Below are positions 8,563-16,904 of a stretch of 43,043 bases of DNA, one piece after another. Position numbers and translations under genes: made by a program. This stretch comes from an uncultured Acetobacteraceae bacterium. GTDB lineage: Bacteria > Pseudomonadota > Alphaproteobacteria > Acetobacterales > Acetobacteraceae. Positions within the stretch are counted from its first letter, which is position 1, and the number at the start of each line of letters is the position of its first letter. The notes below the pieces were generated by a model, which had not been told where the DNA came from, ran no database searches, and saw only the letters and a list, made by a program, of their open reading frames with translations. Location: contig CAIXDS010000215.1 in assembly GCA_903918195.1 (NCBI GenBank), forward strand, positions 1-43,043. Direction: 5' to 3'.

Positions 8563-9621
8563 CTACCCCGTGCAGGTTCGCACCTCGGAGAACCGCACCA
8601 GCCGCTCCTTCGCCTCGTCCCACAGCGCGTACGCGGGCGCCTGCAGCGCCTGCCCGAGCGTCAGCGACGGCGTGCCCGGAACCAGCGCCGCACAGGCGTT
8701 ATGGCACGCCTCCAGCCGGTAGTTCGGCACCCGCGGCAGCAGATGGTGGATGTGATGGAAACCGATATTGCCGCTGAACCATTGCAGCACGCGCGGCAGC
8801 CGCAGGTGCGAACTGCCGAACAGCGCGGCACTGGTGGCGGTCCAGTCCTTCTGGCGCAGCCACAGGACGGTTTCGAAGCGGTGCTGCACGGAGAACAGCC
8901 ACACGCCGAGGATGGCGGCGATCATGATGGTGGGAAGCTGCACCAGGGCCACCGGTCCCGCCCCCAGCAGCAGCACCAGCCCCGTGAACAGCGCCGCGAG
9001 GCCGAGATCGGTGAGAAACACGCTCGCCCGTTCCCGCCGCCATGCCGACGGCGTGTCGAACGGAATGCGGTAGAGAAAAAGGAAAACCAGCGGTGGCAGC
9101 AGCACCTGGGCAATCAGCGGATGTCGCACCGCCCGATGCCCCCAGCGTTGCCGCGGCGACAGCGCCTGGTACTCGGCCACGGTCAGGCAGGTGGAATAGA
9201 TGTCGGCCCCGCTGCTGCGCCGGTCGAGATTGTTCCACATGGCGTGGTGGTTGGCGTGCTGGCGCCGCCAGTTCGCATAGGGCGTCATGGTGAACAGGCT
9301 GCAGAACCGGCCCAGCCATTCATTCGCTGCCTTGCTGCGAAAGAAAGCACCGTGGCCGCAATCGTGCTGGATGATGAAGATGCGCACGATCAGGCCCGCG
9401 GCGGGGATGGCCAGCGCGAGGCTGAGCCATGGCGAGATGTCCACCAGCGCATACATCGCCGCGATCAGGCCAAAGAAGGGCAGGAAGGTGGACGCCATCT
9501 GGCCGAGGCTGTGCCCCAGCACCGGCGCCTGATGGGACGCGAGGGTGGCGCGCAGGTCGTGAAGCTGCGCCTCCGCGCCAGACGGCGCGATGTTCTCGCG
9601 CAAGGATGTGCCGCTGAGCAT
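8563..9621 (-). CDS. Membrane fatty acid desaturase (acyl-lipid type)
   Basis: 352 residues with several hydrophobic membrane segments and the three histidine boxes of integral-membrane di-iron desaturases in order: HDCGH, HANHH and HHIHH. The enzyme introduces a double bond into membrane acyl chains using oxygen and a ferredoxin or cytochrome-type donor. The box spacing and the NIGFHHIHHLLPRVPNY context resemble delta-12/omega-6 acyl-lipid desaturases, but regiospecificity cannot be read from sequence. It is a stand-alone transcription unit on the minus strand, downstream of a hairpin at 9695-9724. Confidence 0.93.
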   Translation of the reverse strand: MLSGTSLRENIAPSGAEAQLHDLRATLASHQAPVLGHSLGQMASTFLPFFGLIAAMYALVDISPWLSLALAIPAAGLIVRIFIIQHDCGHGAFFRSKAANEWLGRFCSLFTMTPYANWRRQHANHHAMWNNLDRRSSGADIYSTCLTVAEYQALSPRQRWGHRAVRHPLIAQVLLPPLVFLFLYRIPFDTPSAWRRERASVFLTDLGLAALFTGLVLLLGAGPVALVQLPTIMIAAILGVWLFSVQHRFETVLWLRQKDWTATSAALFGSSHLRLPRVLQWFSGNIGFHHIHHLLPRVPNYRLEACHNACAALVPGTPSLTLGQALQAPAYALWDEAKERLVRFSEVRTCTG

Positions 9622-9694
9622 GACTGCCTTTGGAGCTGGGGAAACCGGGGGCTCGCCGCAGCGGCAGGATCATGATTGCCGGCACCTGTCGTCC

Positions 9695-9724
9695 GGCCTG
9701 GCCGCACCGGTTCGCGGCCAGGCC
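9695..9724. terminator. 11-bp hairpin between actin-like and desaturase genes
   Basis: Arms 9695-9705 and 9714-9724 (GGCCTGGCCGC and its complement) pair perfectly around an eight-base loop in the 188-bp gap between the two minus-strand genes. There is no T-run. It could end actin-gene transcripts or be a decayed palindromic element. Confidence 0.4.
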
Positions 9725-9809
9725 GATTACCTGGGTTGGTCTGGTTCCACCCGCAAGCGCCGCCAGATTACATTCCCGATAGCGGCCCGCCGGCCCAACG
9801 CCGGGTGGC

Positions 9810-10916
9810 TCATTCCGGCGGGCGGTTCGCCTGCAGCCAGAAGCCCCGGACATTGGCCAGCACGGGATTGTCCGGCACCGCCACCCGGGCGCGCGGGAAG
9901 GTGTGGCGCGTCGCCTCGGCATAGGTCGCAGCCCCGCCGCCGGCCAGCAGCACCAGATCGACCTCGCGCCGCTCGCCACGCAGCGTCTGGCGGACCGCGG
10001 TCAGCGCCACCGGTGCGGTCTGCTTCGCCGCTTCGGTCAGGTAGGGCGCCAGTTCCACCGGGCGGCCGAACAGCGGCACTGCCTGCGTGCCATTGCGCAC
10101 CGCCCGCTCCAGCAGGTCGCGATCGATGCGGCTGCCGTGGTCGCGCCGGATCAGGTCGGCGGCGGCCTCCAGCACCAGGCTGACCGCTGCGGTCGAGGTG
10201 CCGGAATTGGTGCCGCGCATGGCGCCCTCGTCGAACAGCACCCAGTCCACCGAGAAGAAGCCGGCATCCACCACCAGCACGCGCGCCTCGGCCACCGAAT
10301 CGGGCTCGGACGCGGCGAAGTCGAAATAGGCGCCGGCCGGCTGCGGCAGCACCTGCACCTCCACCACCTCGACGTTACGGGCCGGGGTGACGGCGTGGGG
10401 GCCGGTCAGGCGGTTCTGCAGCGCCTCGCGCTGGGCCGGGTCCAGCCATTGGCTGACCGGCAGGCCGGTCACCAGGGTGTCGATCCGGGGGTGCCCGGCG
10501 GCCAGCAGGGCGGCGTGCACCAGGGCGCGGAAGCCGGCGGTGGCCGGGTAGTCGGGGTGCAGCTCGCGTTCCCAGTTCTGCAGCCGGCTCGGCTCCACGC
10601 CGGCGGCCCAGGCGGCGCCGTCCACCTGCACGGCCAATCCGTCCTGGCCGATCCGCATGCCGCGTCCCGGTGTTGTCTGGGGGTGCAGCGGCATGGCGCT
10701 GGCGGGCCCGGCACCGGCCGGCAGCACGGTGGCCACCGGGGTGCCGCCACGTTCGCCGGCCAGCAGCTTCAGGTTGGAATAGCCCACATCCAGCGCCGCC
10801 ACGAACGACGCCGGCGCGGCGGCAGGCTGCTCCTCGGCGTCTGCTTCGATTGCCTCCGCAGGCGGTTTGACGCGTGCCGGCGCTGCTGGCCTGCGCAGTG
10901 CTGTCTGCCGTGCCAT
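9810..10916 (-). CDS. ParM/StbA-like actin-family ATPase, PRTRC system protein D type
   Basis: 368 residues. After a low-complexity Ala/Pro/Glu N-terminus of about 37 residues come the actin-fold motifs: phosphate-1 (ALDVGYSNLKLLAGE, Asp43), a connecting segment TGLPVSQWLDPAQREAL, phosphate-2 (VLVVDAGFFSVDWVLFDEG) and the adenosine motif (VLLAGGGAATYAEA). The wording matches PRTRC-D, a member of a plasmid-borne set of genes with ParB and E2/ThiF-like proteins. None of those partners is in this window, so this is an orphan copy. ATG 10916 has GGAGG seven bases upstream. The reading frame continues upstream without a stop into a Uma2 remnant, but I regard that fusion as accidental. A TATAAT sits at 10983-10978 on the minus strand. 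Confidence 0.82.
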   Translation of the reverse strand: MARQTALRRPAAPARVKPPAEAIEADAEEQPAAAPASFVAALDVGYSNLKLLAGERGGTPVATVLPAGAGPASAMPLHPQTTPGRGMRIGQDGLAVQVDGAAWAAGVEPSRLQNWERELHPDYPATAGFRALVHAALLAAGHPRIDTLVTGLPVSQWLDPAQREALQNRLTGPHAVTPARNVEVVEVQVLPQPAGAYFDFAASEPDSVAEARVLVVDAGFFSVDWVLFDEGAMRGTNSGTSTAAVSLVLEAAADLIRRDHGSRIDRDLLERAVRNGTQAVPLFGRPVELAPYLTEAAKQTAPVALTAVRQTLRGERREVDLVLLAGGGAATYAEATRHTFPRARVAVPDNPVLANVRGFWLQANRPPE

Positions 10917-11013
10917 GACGAAACCTCCGTACCGAAACGATAGGCCCCGTTCTATGGCCTCACCGAGGCGGCTGACAATTATAGATATGGGACAGAGCCG
11001 GCCGGCCGGCCGG

Positions 11014-11485
11014 CGCGGCAGGTCCAGCCCGGCATAAAGGGCGGCCAGCGGCAGGCTGGTGCCGATCTCCGGCAGGGCGAGCGTGTCGTCCTCGCCGAGC
11101 AGGCGGCCGAGCCAGCCATCGGGCTCGCGCGCGAACACGGTGGCGCCGATCCGGTCCGGCTCAAGCATGACGTAGCGGCGGATCGAGGCCGTCGCCGCGT
11201 AGTCCCGGTTGCTGGCGAAGCAATCGGTGGCGGGGGTGGTCTCGCCCGGCACCTCGAACACCACGACAGGATCGTGCGCCAGGGTGGCGCGTAGGTCGAT
11301 CGGGCCGTTCACCACGAACGCATCGGGGCAGCGGACCGACTCCGCCACCTGCAGCTTCAGGGTGCTGCCGAACACCTGGAACGGTCCGCCCGCGAGCCGG
11401 TTTCCCATCTCCCGCAGGATGTTCCGCGCGATCGCCGCCTGTGCCGCGGTGCCGCCTGTCATGGAAGTTGCAGGAGGGCGCTCAT
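11014..11485 (-). pseudogene. Uma2-family (PD-(D/E)XK) gene with internal deletion
   Basis: The minus strand encodes a short start MSALLQLP (from 11485) followed at once, in a different frame, by MTGGTAAQAAIARNILREMG and the rest of a Uma2 domain up to LYAGLDLP. Intact family members have about 30 residues between those two segments, so a deletion joined them out of frame. The catalytic region is also altered: CPDAFVV and VVVFEV keep the acidic residues, but the usual ST-x-x-x-D-x-x-x-K stretch reads TTPATDCFASN, without the lysine. The normal stop is lost near a GGCC tandem repeat (about 11000-11013), so the frame runs on into the actin gene. Uma2 proteins are predicted endonucleases common in this lineage. 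Confidence 0.7.
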
Positions 11486-11586
11486 GCTGGGCAGGATAGC
11501 ATGGGCGGCGCGACTCGCGCGTGACAACCGTTGGTCTGTCTGATCGATCCGGCCGATCGCCTGCCAAATGCATGAGGGAGTCGCCA

Positions 11587-11661
11587 ATGGTCAGCACCGA
11601 CGACAGCCGGCCCTTTCAGGCGGAACTGACCGCACTCCGTCGCGACATCCATGCCCACCCA
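11587..11661 (+). pseudogene. 5' remnant of an M20-family amidohydrolase gene
   Basis: ATG 11587 with GGGAG seven bases upstream starts a frame whose 25 codons end in FQAELTALRRDIHAHP, the characteristic N-terminus of hippurate/amino-acid amidohydrolases of peptidase family M20. Homology stops exactly after HP, where a glutamate normally follows, and the sequence passes within five bases into a palindromic repeat (11666 on). The catalytic domain is gone. The remnant frame runs to a TAG at 11725-11727. Confidence 0.7.
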
Positions 11662-11665
11662 GGGC

Positions 11666-11703
11666 AATCGGGTGAAGCAAGGCCAGGACTCTGCCCTGGC
11701 CCC
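11666..11703. repeat. Degenerate copy of the palindromic element
   Basis: The segment opens with AATCGGGTGAAGCAAGGCC, close to the left arm of the perfect palindrome at 35034-35096, and continues with GGCCAGG...CCTGGCC, which can form a seven-bp stem. It lies directly at the break point of the M20 amidohydrolase remnant. Confidence 0.65.
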
Positions 11704-11758
11704 CATTCCGGCGGAGGCAAGGGGTAGAGAGGCGCTTTAGGCCGCTGAAGGCACCAAA

Positions 11759-13351
11759 ATGGACGGCAAGCGCCCCACGATCGCCTCCCTGCACGGCATG
11801 GTCGCCGCCGCCCATCCGCTGGCCGCCCAGGCCGGCGCGAAACTGCTGGCCACCGGCGGCAACGCCTTCGATGCTGCCGCTGCCACCGCCGCCGCGCTGA
11901 GCGTGGTGGAGCCCAGCGTGTCCGGCCTGGCCGGCATCGGCATGGCCACCTGCTACGTGGCCGCCGCGAAGCGGGTGCGCACGCTGGATTTCGCCACCCG
12001 CGTGCCGGCGGAATTCCCGGCCGGCCGGTTCAGCCGGCGCGAGGAACTGTATCGCGGCCCGCTCGCCTGCGGCCCGCCGGGGTGCCTCGCGGGCTGGTGC
12101 GAACTGGTGACGACGCACGGCCGCAAGAGGCTGCACGACATCTTCGCCCCGGCGATCGCGCTGGCGCGCGACGGCCACATGCTGATCGACGACCCGGGCG
12201 CCAGAATGCGGGAGGCCGTGCAGGCTCTGCAGGATTTGCCGTATTTCGAGGACTGGCGCAGCGCCTATCTCGGCCAGACTGCCGGCGCACCCGGCCCGGG
12301 CACGGTGATGCGCCAGCCCAATCTGGCCCGCACGCTGGAAATCATCGCCGACGAGGGGCCGGACCATTTCTACCGTGGCGTGCTCGGCCGCAAAATCATC
12401 GCGCATGTGCAGGAACTCGGCGGCTGCCTGACCCTGCAGGACATGGCCGCGGTCAGCCCGGTCTGGCTCGACCCGCTGGTGGCGGATTATCGCGGCCTGC
12501 AGGTGCACACGCCGCCGCCGCCCGGCGAGGGGTTCCAGTTCCTGCTCACGCTGCGCGTCCTCGACGGCTTTGACCTGCCGGCGATGCCACCGGATGGCGC
12601 CGACCAGCTCGACACGGTCTGGCGCGCCATCCGGCTGATCGCCGGCCTGCGCATCGGCCAGAACCGGCCCGGCCCGGCGGCGTTGGCGCGCATCCTGTCG
12701 GACCCACTGGTGGAGGCGATGCGCGCCCGTGTGCGCGACCCGCGCCCGCTGCACATACCGGCAGACCCAGGCGCGGAGCCTGTGCCGGCGTGCGAGCACG
12801 CAACGAGCTTCTCGGTGGTGGATCGCGACGGCAATGCGGTCTGCGTCACCCAGAGCCTGGGCGGGCCGTTCGGCTGCGGCGTGGTGGTGCCGGGCACCGG
12901 CATCTGCCTCAACAATGTTCTCAGCTGGGGCGAGGTGGACACCAGCGGCCCCAATCCGCTGGTTCCCGGCGCCGACCTCGTGCTGCCGCTGGCACCCTCG
13001 ATCACCACGCAGGCGGGCAGGCCGGTAGTGTTGCTGGGCGCGCCGGGCCGTTACGGCAGCAGCCAGACCCAGCTGCAAACCTTGGTGCAGCACCTCGATG
13101 TCGGCCTGCCGATCCAGGACGCCATCGAGGCGCCGCGCGCCCGCCTGTCGGACGGGCGGCGCGTGCAGGCCGAGGGCCGCATCCTGGCCTCAACCCTCGA
13201 AACGTTGCGCGGACGCGGTCATGATGTGGAGGTCGCGCCGGATTGGAGCATACTGGTTGGCGGCACGCAGGGAATCGCGATCGACCCGCAGACCGGGGTC
13301 GCGTCCGGCGGCGCCGATCCGCGCCGAGAAGGATACGTCGCAATTCCCTGA
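11759..13351 (+). CDS. Gamma-glutamyltransferase-family protein, copy 1 (nucleophile position altered)
   Basis: 530 residues with the Ntn-hydrolase architecture of gamma-glutamyltransferases: GGNAFDAAAATAAALSVVEP near the N-terminus, the small-subunit start around SFSVVDRDGNAVCVTQSLGG, then FGCGVVVPGTGICLNN and a C-terminal DPRREGYVAIP. These enzymes self-cleave before a Thr that then attacks gamma-glutamyl bonds. In the usual TTSF/TTHY alignment the first Thr is the nucleophile; here the sequence reads HATSF, placing Ala348 there and Thr349 next. Activity is therefore doubtful unless Thr349 substitutes. No signal peptide is visible. It starts 32 bp after the M20 remnant frame and is followed 11 bp later by a paralogue. 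Confidence 0.88.
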   Translation: MDGKRPTIASLHGMVAAAHPLAAQAGAKLLATGGNAFDAAAATAAALSVVEPSVSGLAGIGMATCYVAAAKRVRTLDFATRVPAEFPAGRFSRREELYRGPLACGPPGCLAGWCELVTTHGRKRLHDIFAPAIALARDGHMLIDDPGARMREAVQALQDLPYFEDWRSAYLGQTAGAPGPGTVMRQPNLARTLEIIADEGPDHFYRGVLGRKIIAHVQELGGCLTLQDMAAVSPVWLDPLVADYRGLQVHTPPPPGEGFQFLLTLRVLDGFDLPAMPPDGADQLDTVWRAIRLIAGLRIGQNRPGPAALARILSDPLVEAMRARVRDPRPLHIPADPGAEPVPACEHATSFSVVDRDGNAVCVTQSLGGPFGCGVVVPGTGICLNNVLSWGEVDTSGPNPLVPGADLVLPLAPSITTQAGRPVVLLGAPGRYGSSQTQLQTLVQHLDVGLPIQDAIEAPRARLSDGRRVQAEGRILASTLETLRGRGHDVEVAPDWSILVGGTQGIAIDPQTGVASGGADPRREGYVAIP

Positions 13352-13362
13352 GGAGGTTCCGG

Positions 13363-14961
13363 ATGGACGGCAAAGGCCCGATCGTTGCTTCCCGCCATGG
13401 CGTGGTCGCGGCGGCCCACCCGCTCGCCGCCGCCGCCGGGGCGCGCATCCTCGGCCGCGGCGGCAACGCCTTCGATGCCGCGGTGGCCGCCGCCGCCGCG
13501 CTTGGTGTGGTGGAACCGTTCATGTCGGGCCTGGCCGGGCTCGGCATGGCGACCTGCTGGGTGGCGGGCGACAAGCGCATCCGCACGCTCGCCTACCGCA
13601 CCGCCGTGCCGCAGCGTTTCCCGGTCGGCCGGTTCAGCCAGCGCGAGGAGCTGCTTCTGGGCGCCATGGCCGTCGCCCCGCCGGGCAATCTGGCCGGCTG
13701 GTATAATCTGCTGAGCGCGCATGGCACGAAAACGCTGGCCGAGGTGCTGGCGCCGGCCATCGGGCTTGCCCGCGACGGTTTCCCGCTCACCGAGTTCAAC
13801 ACCGCCGGCATCAACCGCTCGGCCGTGGCCTTGCGCGACCAGCCGTTCTTCGCCGCCTGGAACGCCGCCTACGCGGACGGCAAGGGCAGCGTGCGCCAGG
13901 GCCAGGTGCTGTGCCAGCCCGACCTCGCCACGACGCTGGAGGCGATCGCTTCGGAGGGCGTGAGGTACCTGTATGGCGGGCGGCTCGGCCAGAAGCTGGT
14001 GGCGCATCTGCAATCGCTCGGCGGCTGCATGACCGTGGCCGACCTGGAGGCGGTCGCGCCAGACTGGGACAGGCCGGTTTCCGCCGCTTATCGCGACCTG
14101 ACCGTGCACACCCTGCGACCGCCGGCGCAGGCGTTCCAGTTCCTGCTGACGCTGCGCATTCTCGACGGCTTTAACCTCGGCGCCATGGAGCGTGACGGGG
14201 TCGAGCACCTCGACACCGTCTGGCGCGCGGTGCGGCTGGCGGCGATGGAACGGGTCGCGCATGACCATCCGTCGGCCGACGACCTCGACCATTTGTTGTC
14301 GGACGAATCGGTTGCGCGGCTGCGCGCCCGCGTCGCCGACCGCGAACCGATCGAGGGGAAGGTGGGGCAATGGCCGGCGCCGGCCACGGGGGCTGCCCCC
14401 GAGCACCACGCCACCTCGCTCTCGGTGGCCGACCGCGCCGGCAACCTGGTGTGCATCACCCAAAGCCTGGGCGGGTTGTTCGGTTGCGGCGTGGTGGTGC
14501 CGGGCACCGGCATCTGCCTGAACAATGCGTTGTACTGGGGCGAACTCGATCCCCGTGCGCGCAACGCGCTGGCGCCCGGCCGCGTGCTGTCCAGCCCGAT
14601 GGCACCCGCGGTCGCCACCCGGGGGCGCGCGCCGGTGCTGGCGTTCGGCACGCCCGGTGGCGACGGCATCAGCCAGATCCAGCCGCAGGCGCTGGTGCAG
14701 CATGTGGATTTCGGCCTGTCCCTGCAGGAGGCCATTGCCGCCCCGCGCGCGCGGCTGTGGGACGGGCGCAGGGTCATTGCCGAGAGCCGGTTCCCGGCCG
14801 GTGTGCTGGAGGCGCTGCAGGAGCGCGGGCACGACATCGACCTGTCCTCCGCCTGGACGATTCAGGTCGGCGGCATGCAGGCGGTGGCCGCCGATCCTGC
14901 GACAGGGGTGCTGACCGGTGCGGCCGACCCAAGGCGCGACGGCTATGTGGCGACCGCCTGA
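13363..14961 (+). CDS. Gamma-glutamyltransferase-family protein, copy 2 (nucleophile position altered)
   Basis: 532 residues and colinear with copy 1 throughout: same start (MDGKGPIVASRHGVVAAAHP), same RGGNAFDAAVAAAAALGVVEP block, same FGCGVVVPGTGICLNN after the small-subunit start, same GAADPRRDGYVATA end. The position of the catalytic Thr is Ala350 followed by Thr351 (HHATSLSV), the same substitution as in copy 1. ATG 13363 has a perfect AGGAGG six bases upstream that overlaps the stop codon of copy 1, so the pair is one operon born of tandem duplication. There is no signal peptide, so a cytosolic role is likely. It converges on a small gene 16 bp downstream. Confidence 0.88.
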   Translation: MDGKGPIVASRHGVVAAAHPLAAAAGARILGRGGNAFDAAVAAAAALGVVEPFMSGLAGLGMATCWVAGDKRIRTLAYRTAVPQRFPVGRFSQREELLLGAMAVAPPGNLAGWYNLLSAHGTKTLAEVLAPAIGLARDGFPLTEFNTAGINRSAVALRDQPFFAAWNAAYADGKGSVRQGQVLCQPDLATTLEAIASEGVRYLYGGRLGQKLVAHLQSLGGCMTVADLEAVAPDWDRPVSAAYRDLTVHTLRPPAQAFQFLLTLRILDGFNLGAMERDGVEHLDTVWRAVRLAAMERVAHDHPSADDLDHLLSDESVARLRARVADREPIEGKVGQWPAPATGAAPEHHATSLSVADRAGNLVCITQSLGGLFGCGVVVPGTGICLNNALYWGELDPRARNALAPGRVLSSPMAPAVATRGRAPVLAFGTPGGDGISQIQPQALVQHVDFGLSLQEAIAAPRARLWDGRRVIAESRFPAGVLEALQERGHDIDLSSAWTIQVGGMQAVAADPATGVLTGAADPRRDGYVATA

Positions 14962-14977
14962 GGCCGGATCGGCGTTG

Positions 14978-15205
14978 CTACCACCCGTACCGGTAATAAG
15001 GCGGCGGGGCGTAGTAAACCGGTGGCGGCGGCACATAGACATAAGGGCGGGGGTGCCAGTGGTGTTCCCGCCATTCATGTTCCCGCCATTCGTGCCGGCG
15101 CCAGCGCCAGTCATCGTCGTCGGCGCGCGCCGGGGTTGCGGCGGCCAGCACCACCGCCGCGGCCAGCACGGCAGCGGCGGCGGAAAGCACGGTTCGTGCG
15201 ATCAT
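14978..15205 (-). CDS. Small exported His/Pro/Tyr-rich protein
   Basis: 75 residues: a signal peptide (IARTVLSAAAAVLAAAVVL, cleavage after ARA), an acidic DDDD patch, a WRWRRHEWREHEWREHHWH repeat-like tract and a Pro/Tyr tail (VYVPPPPVYYAPPPYYRYGW). ATG 15205 has AAGGAG seven bases upstream, so it is expressed. Similar tiny exported proteins are common in Acetobacteraceae but have no function assigned. The His and acidic residues would suit metal binding and the aromatic/Pro tail interaction with the cell envelope; both are inference. Confidence 0.8.
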   Translation of the reverse strand: MIARTVLSAAAAVLAAAVVLAAATPARADDDDWRWRRHEWREHEWREHHWHPRPYVYVPPPPVYYAPPPYYRYGW

Positions 15206-15339
15206 TGGTCGCTCCTTTCGCGGCCTGTGATGGCCGCAGGCGGGATTCAGCGGGGCGATCGTGGCGAATCACTGGCGATACTTGGCCGATGAATGTACAT
15301 TCGCCGTCTTGGCAAGGTCTGGGCAGGAGCGCGACGGAC

Positions 15340-15669
15340 GTGTCGATCGGTCGTGATGTCAGGCGTTTCGTGAAGTCGGCGGTGCCGCCGCTGTGCTTCC
15401 TGTTGCTGGTTGCCTATTTCATCTGGAACGCCACCCAGGGTGATCGCGGGTTGCGCGCCTATGCGGGCCGGCTGGACGATCTGAAGGCGGCCCAGGCCGA
15501 TCTGGCGCGGGCGGAATCTGACCTCGCCAACCTGGAACGGCGGGTCGCCAGCCTGCGCGCCAATCACCTCGACCCGGACGAACTGGACGAGCGTGTCCGG
15601 GCCATGGTGAACCGCACGGACCCCGCCGATGTGGTCGTATTCTACGGGCAGGGCAAAAAGCTGTACTGA
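15340..15669 (+). CDS. ftsB: FtsB/DivIC-type septum formation initiator
   Basis: About 109 residues: a short basic N-terminus, one membrane helix (VPPLCFLLLVAYFIWNA), then a periplasmic coiled coil (LDDLKAAQADLARAESDLANLERRV) and the conserved LDPDELDERVRAMVN. FtsB bridges FtsQ and FtsL in the divisome. I prefer GTG 15340, which has AGGAGC nine bases upstream and matches the usual N-terminal length; ATG 15289 is an in-frame alternative adding 17 residues. ftsB lies just before the pyruvate dehydrogenase genes in many alphaproteobacteria, which supports the call. Confidence 0.88.
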   Translation: MSIGRDVRRFVKSAVPPLCFLLLVAYFIWNATQGDRGLRAYAGRLDDLKAAQADLARAESDLANLERRVASLRANHLDPDELDERVRAMVNRTDPADVVVFYGQGKKLY

Positions 15670-15700
15670 TGCCGTGATCGCTGATGCCGTGATCGGCATC
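15667..15700 (+). repeat. 15-bp tandem repeat with hairpin after ftsB
   Basis: The 14-base unit TGATGCCGTGATCG occurs twice (15667-15680 and 15682-15695) beginning with the ftsB stop codon. The second unit forms a perfect seven-bp hairpin (GATGCCG, loop TGAT, CGGCATC; 15683-15700). There is no T-run, so it is at best a weak terminator. The rest of the gap to pdhA (to 15892) holds an AT-richer patch around 15750-15782 that may contain the pdh promoter, but I cannot fix the hexamers. Confidence 0.5.
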
Positions 15701-15892
15701 GCGGTCCGGTACCGCGCCGGTCAGGCGCCTGACCGCAATCCGGTCATCCCATCTTATTGCATTGCACAATCAGCATTTTTTCGCCATCCGGCGCTTGCCG
15801 GGGGGTGGGCTGGCGGTTAGGTCTGGGGGCGTGCCAACTCGACGGCATGACACCTCGAAGGCATGACCGGCAGATCAGCGGGGAGACAGGCG

Positions 15893-16900
15893 ATGGCGCA
15901 GGCAGCCGAGGCCAGGAAGCGCGGCAAGGCGCGCACGGGTCTGTCAGAGGAGGACCTGCTGCGCGCCTACCACGACATGCTGCTGATCCGCCGCTTCGAG
16001 GAGAAGGCCGGCCAGCTCTACGGCATGGGCCTGATCGGCGGCTTCTGCCACCTGTATATCGGCCAGGAAGCGGTGGTGGTCGGGTTGCAGATGGCGCTGA
16101 AGCCGGGCGATCAGGTCATCACCTCCTACCGCGACCACGGCCACATGCTGGCCACCGGCATGGAAGCGCGCGGCGTCATGGCCGAACTGACTGGCCGCGC
16201 CGGCGGGTATTCCCGCGGCAAAGGCGGCTCAATGCACATGTTCAGCAAGGAAAAGAATTTCTTCGGCGGGCACGGCATCGTCGGCGCGCAGGTCAGCCTT
16301 GGCACCGGGTTGGCCTTCAGCAATTTCTATCGCGGCAACGACCATGTGTGCCTGACCTATTTCGGCGAGGGCGCCTCCAACCAGGGCCAGGTGTACGAAA
16401 GCTTCAATCTTGCCGCCCTGATGAAGCTGCCGGTGGTCTATGTCATCGAGAACAACCGCTACGGCATGGGCACCAGTGTCGAGCGCGCCTCGGCTTCGCA
16501 CGAGCTTTGGAAGAACGGGGCGCCCTGGGGCATCCCCGGCGCGCAGGTGGACGGCATGGACGTGGAGGCGGTGCACCAGGCGGGCGTGGCGGCGGTGGCG
16601 CATTGCCGCGCCGGCAGCGGTCCGTTCCTGCTGGAGATGCAGACCTACCGCTACCGCGGCCACTCCATGTCCGACCCGGCCAAGTACCGCACCCGCGAGG
16701 AGGTGGAGAAGATGCGCAGCGAGCGCGACTGCATCGAGCATGCGCGCGCCCGGCTGGCCGAACTCGGCGCCGACGAAGCCGCGATCAAGCGCATCGATGA
16801 CGAGGTGAAACGCGTCGTGCAGGACGCCGCCGACTTCGCCCAGAGCAGCCCCGAGCCCGACCCCGCCGAACTATGGACCGACGTGCTGGTGGAGGGCTGA
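15893..16900 (+). CDS. pdhA: Pyruvate dehydrogenase E1 component, alpha subunit
   Basis: 335 residues. With PdhB it forms the thiamine diphosphate-dependent E1 that decarboxylates pyruvate and acetylates the lipoyl arm of E2. Visible are the [15 protein letters not shown] start of the domain, the ThDP/Mg motif ([19 protein letters not shown] followed by NN) and the active-site loop [15 protein letters not shown]. Length is typical of alphaproteobacterial E1-alpha. ATG 15893 with GGGGAGA about seven bases upstream is preferred over an in-frame ATG at 15863. It leads the operon, four bp before pdhB. Confidence 0.97.
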   Translation: MAQAAEARKRGKARTGLSEEDLLRAYHDMLLIRRFEEKAGQLYGMGLIGGFCHLYIGQEAVVVGLQMALKPGDQVITSYRDHGHMLATGMEARGVMAELTGRAGGYSRGKGGSMHMFSKEKNFFGGHGIVGAQVSLGTGLAFSNFYRGNDHVCLTYFGEGASNQGQVYESFNLAALMKLPVVYVIENNRYGMGTSVERASASHELWKNGAPWGIPGAQVDGMDVEAVHQAGVAAVAHCRAGSGPFLLEMQTYRYRGHSMSDPAKYRTREEVEKMRSERDCIEHARARLAELGADEAAIKRIDDEVKRVVQDAADFAQSSPEPDPAELWTDVLVEG

Positions 16901-16904
16901 GCCA

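Noticed and set aside
9810..11597. One 595-codon gene joining Uma2 and actin domains
   Set aside because: The actin part has its own ATG with a good SD and a TATAAT upstream, and the Uma2 part is deleted and out of frame at its start, so the long frame is a by-product of a lost stop codon.
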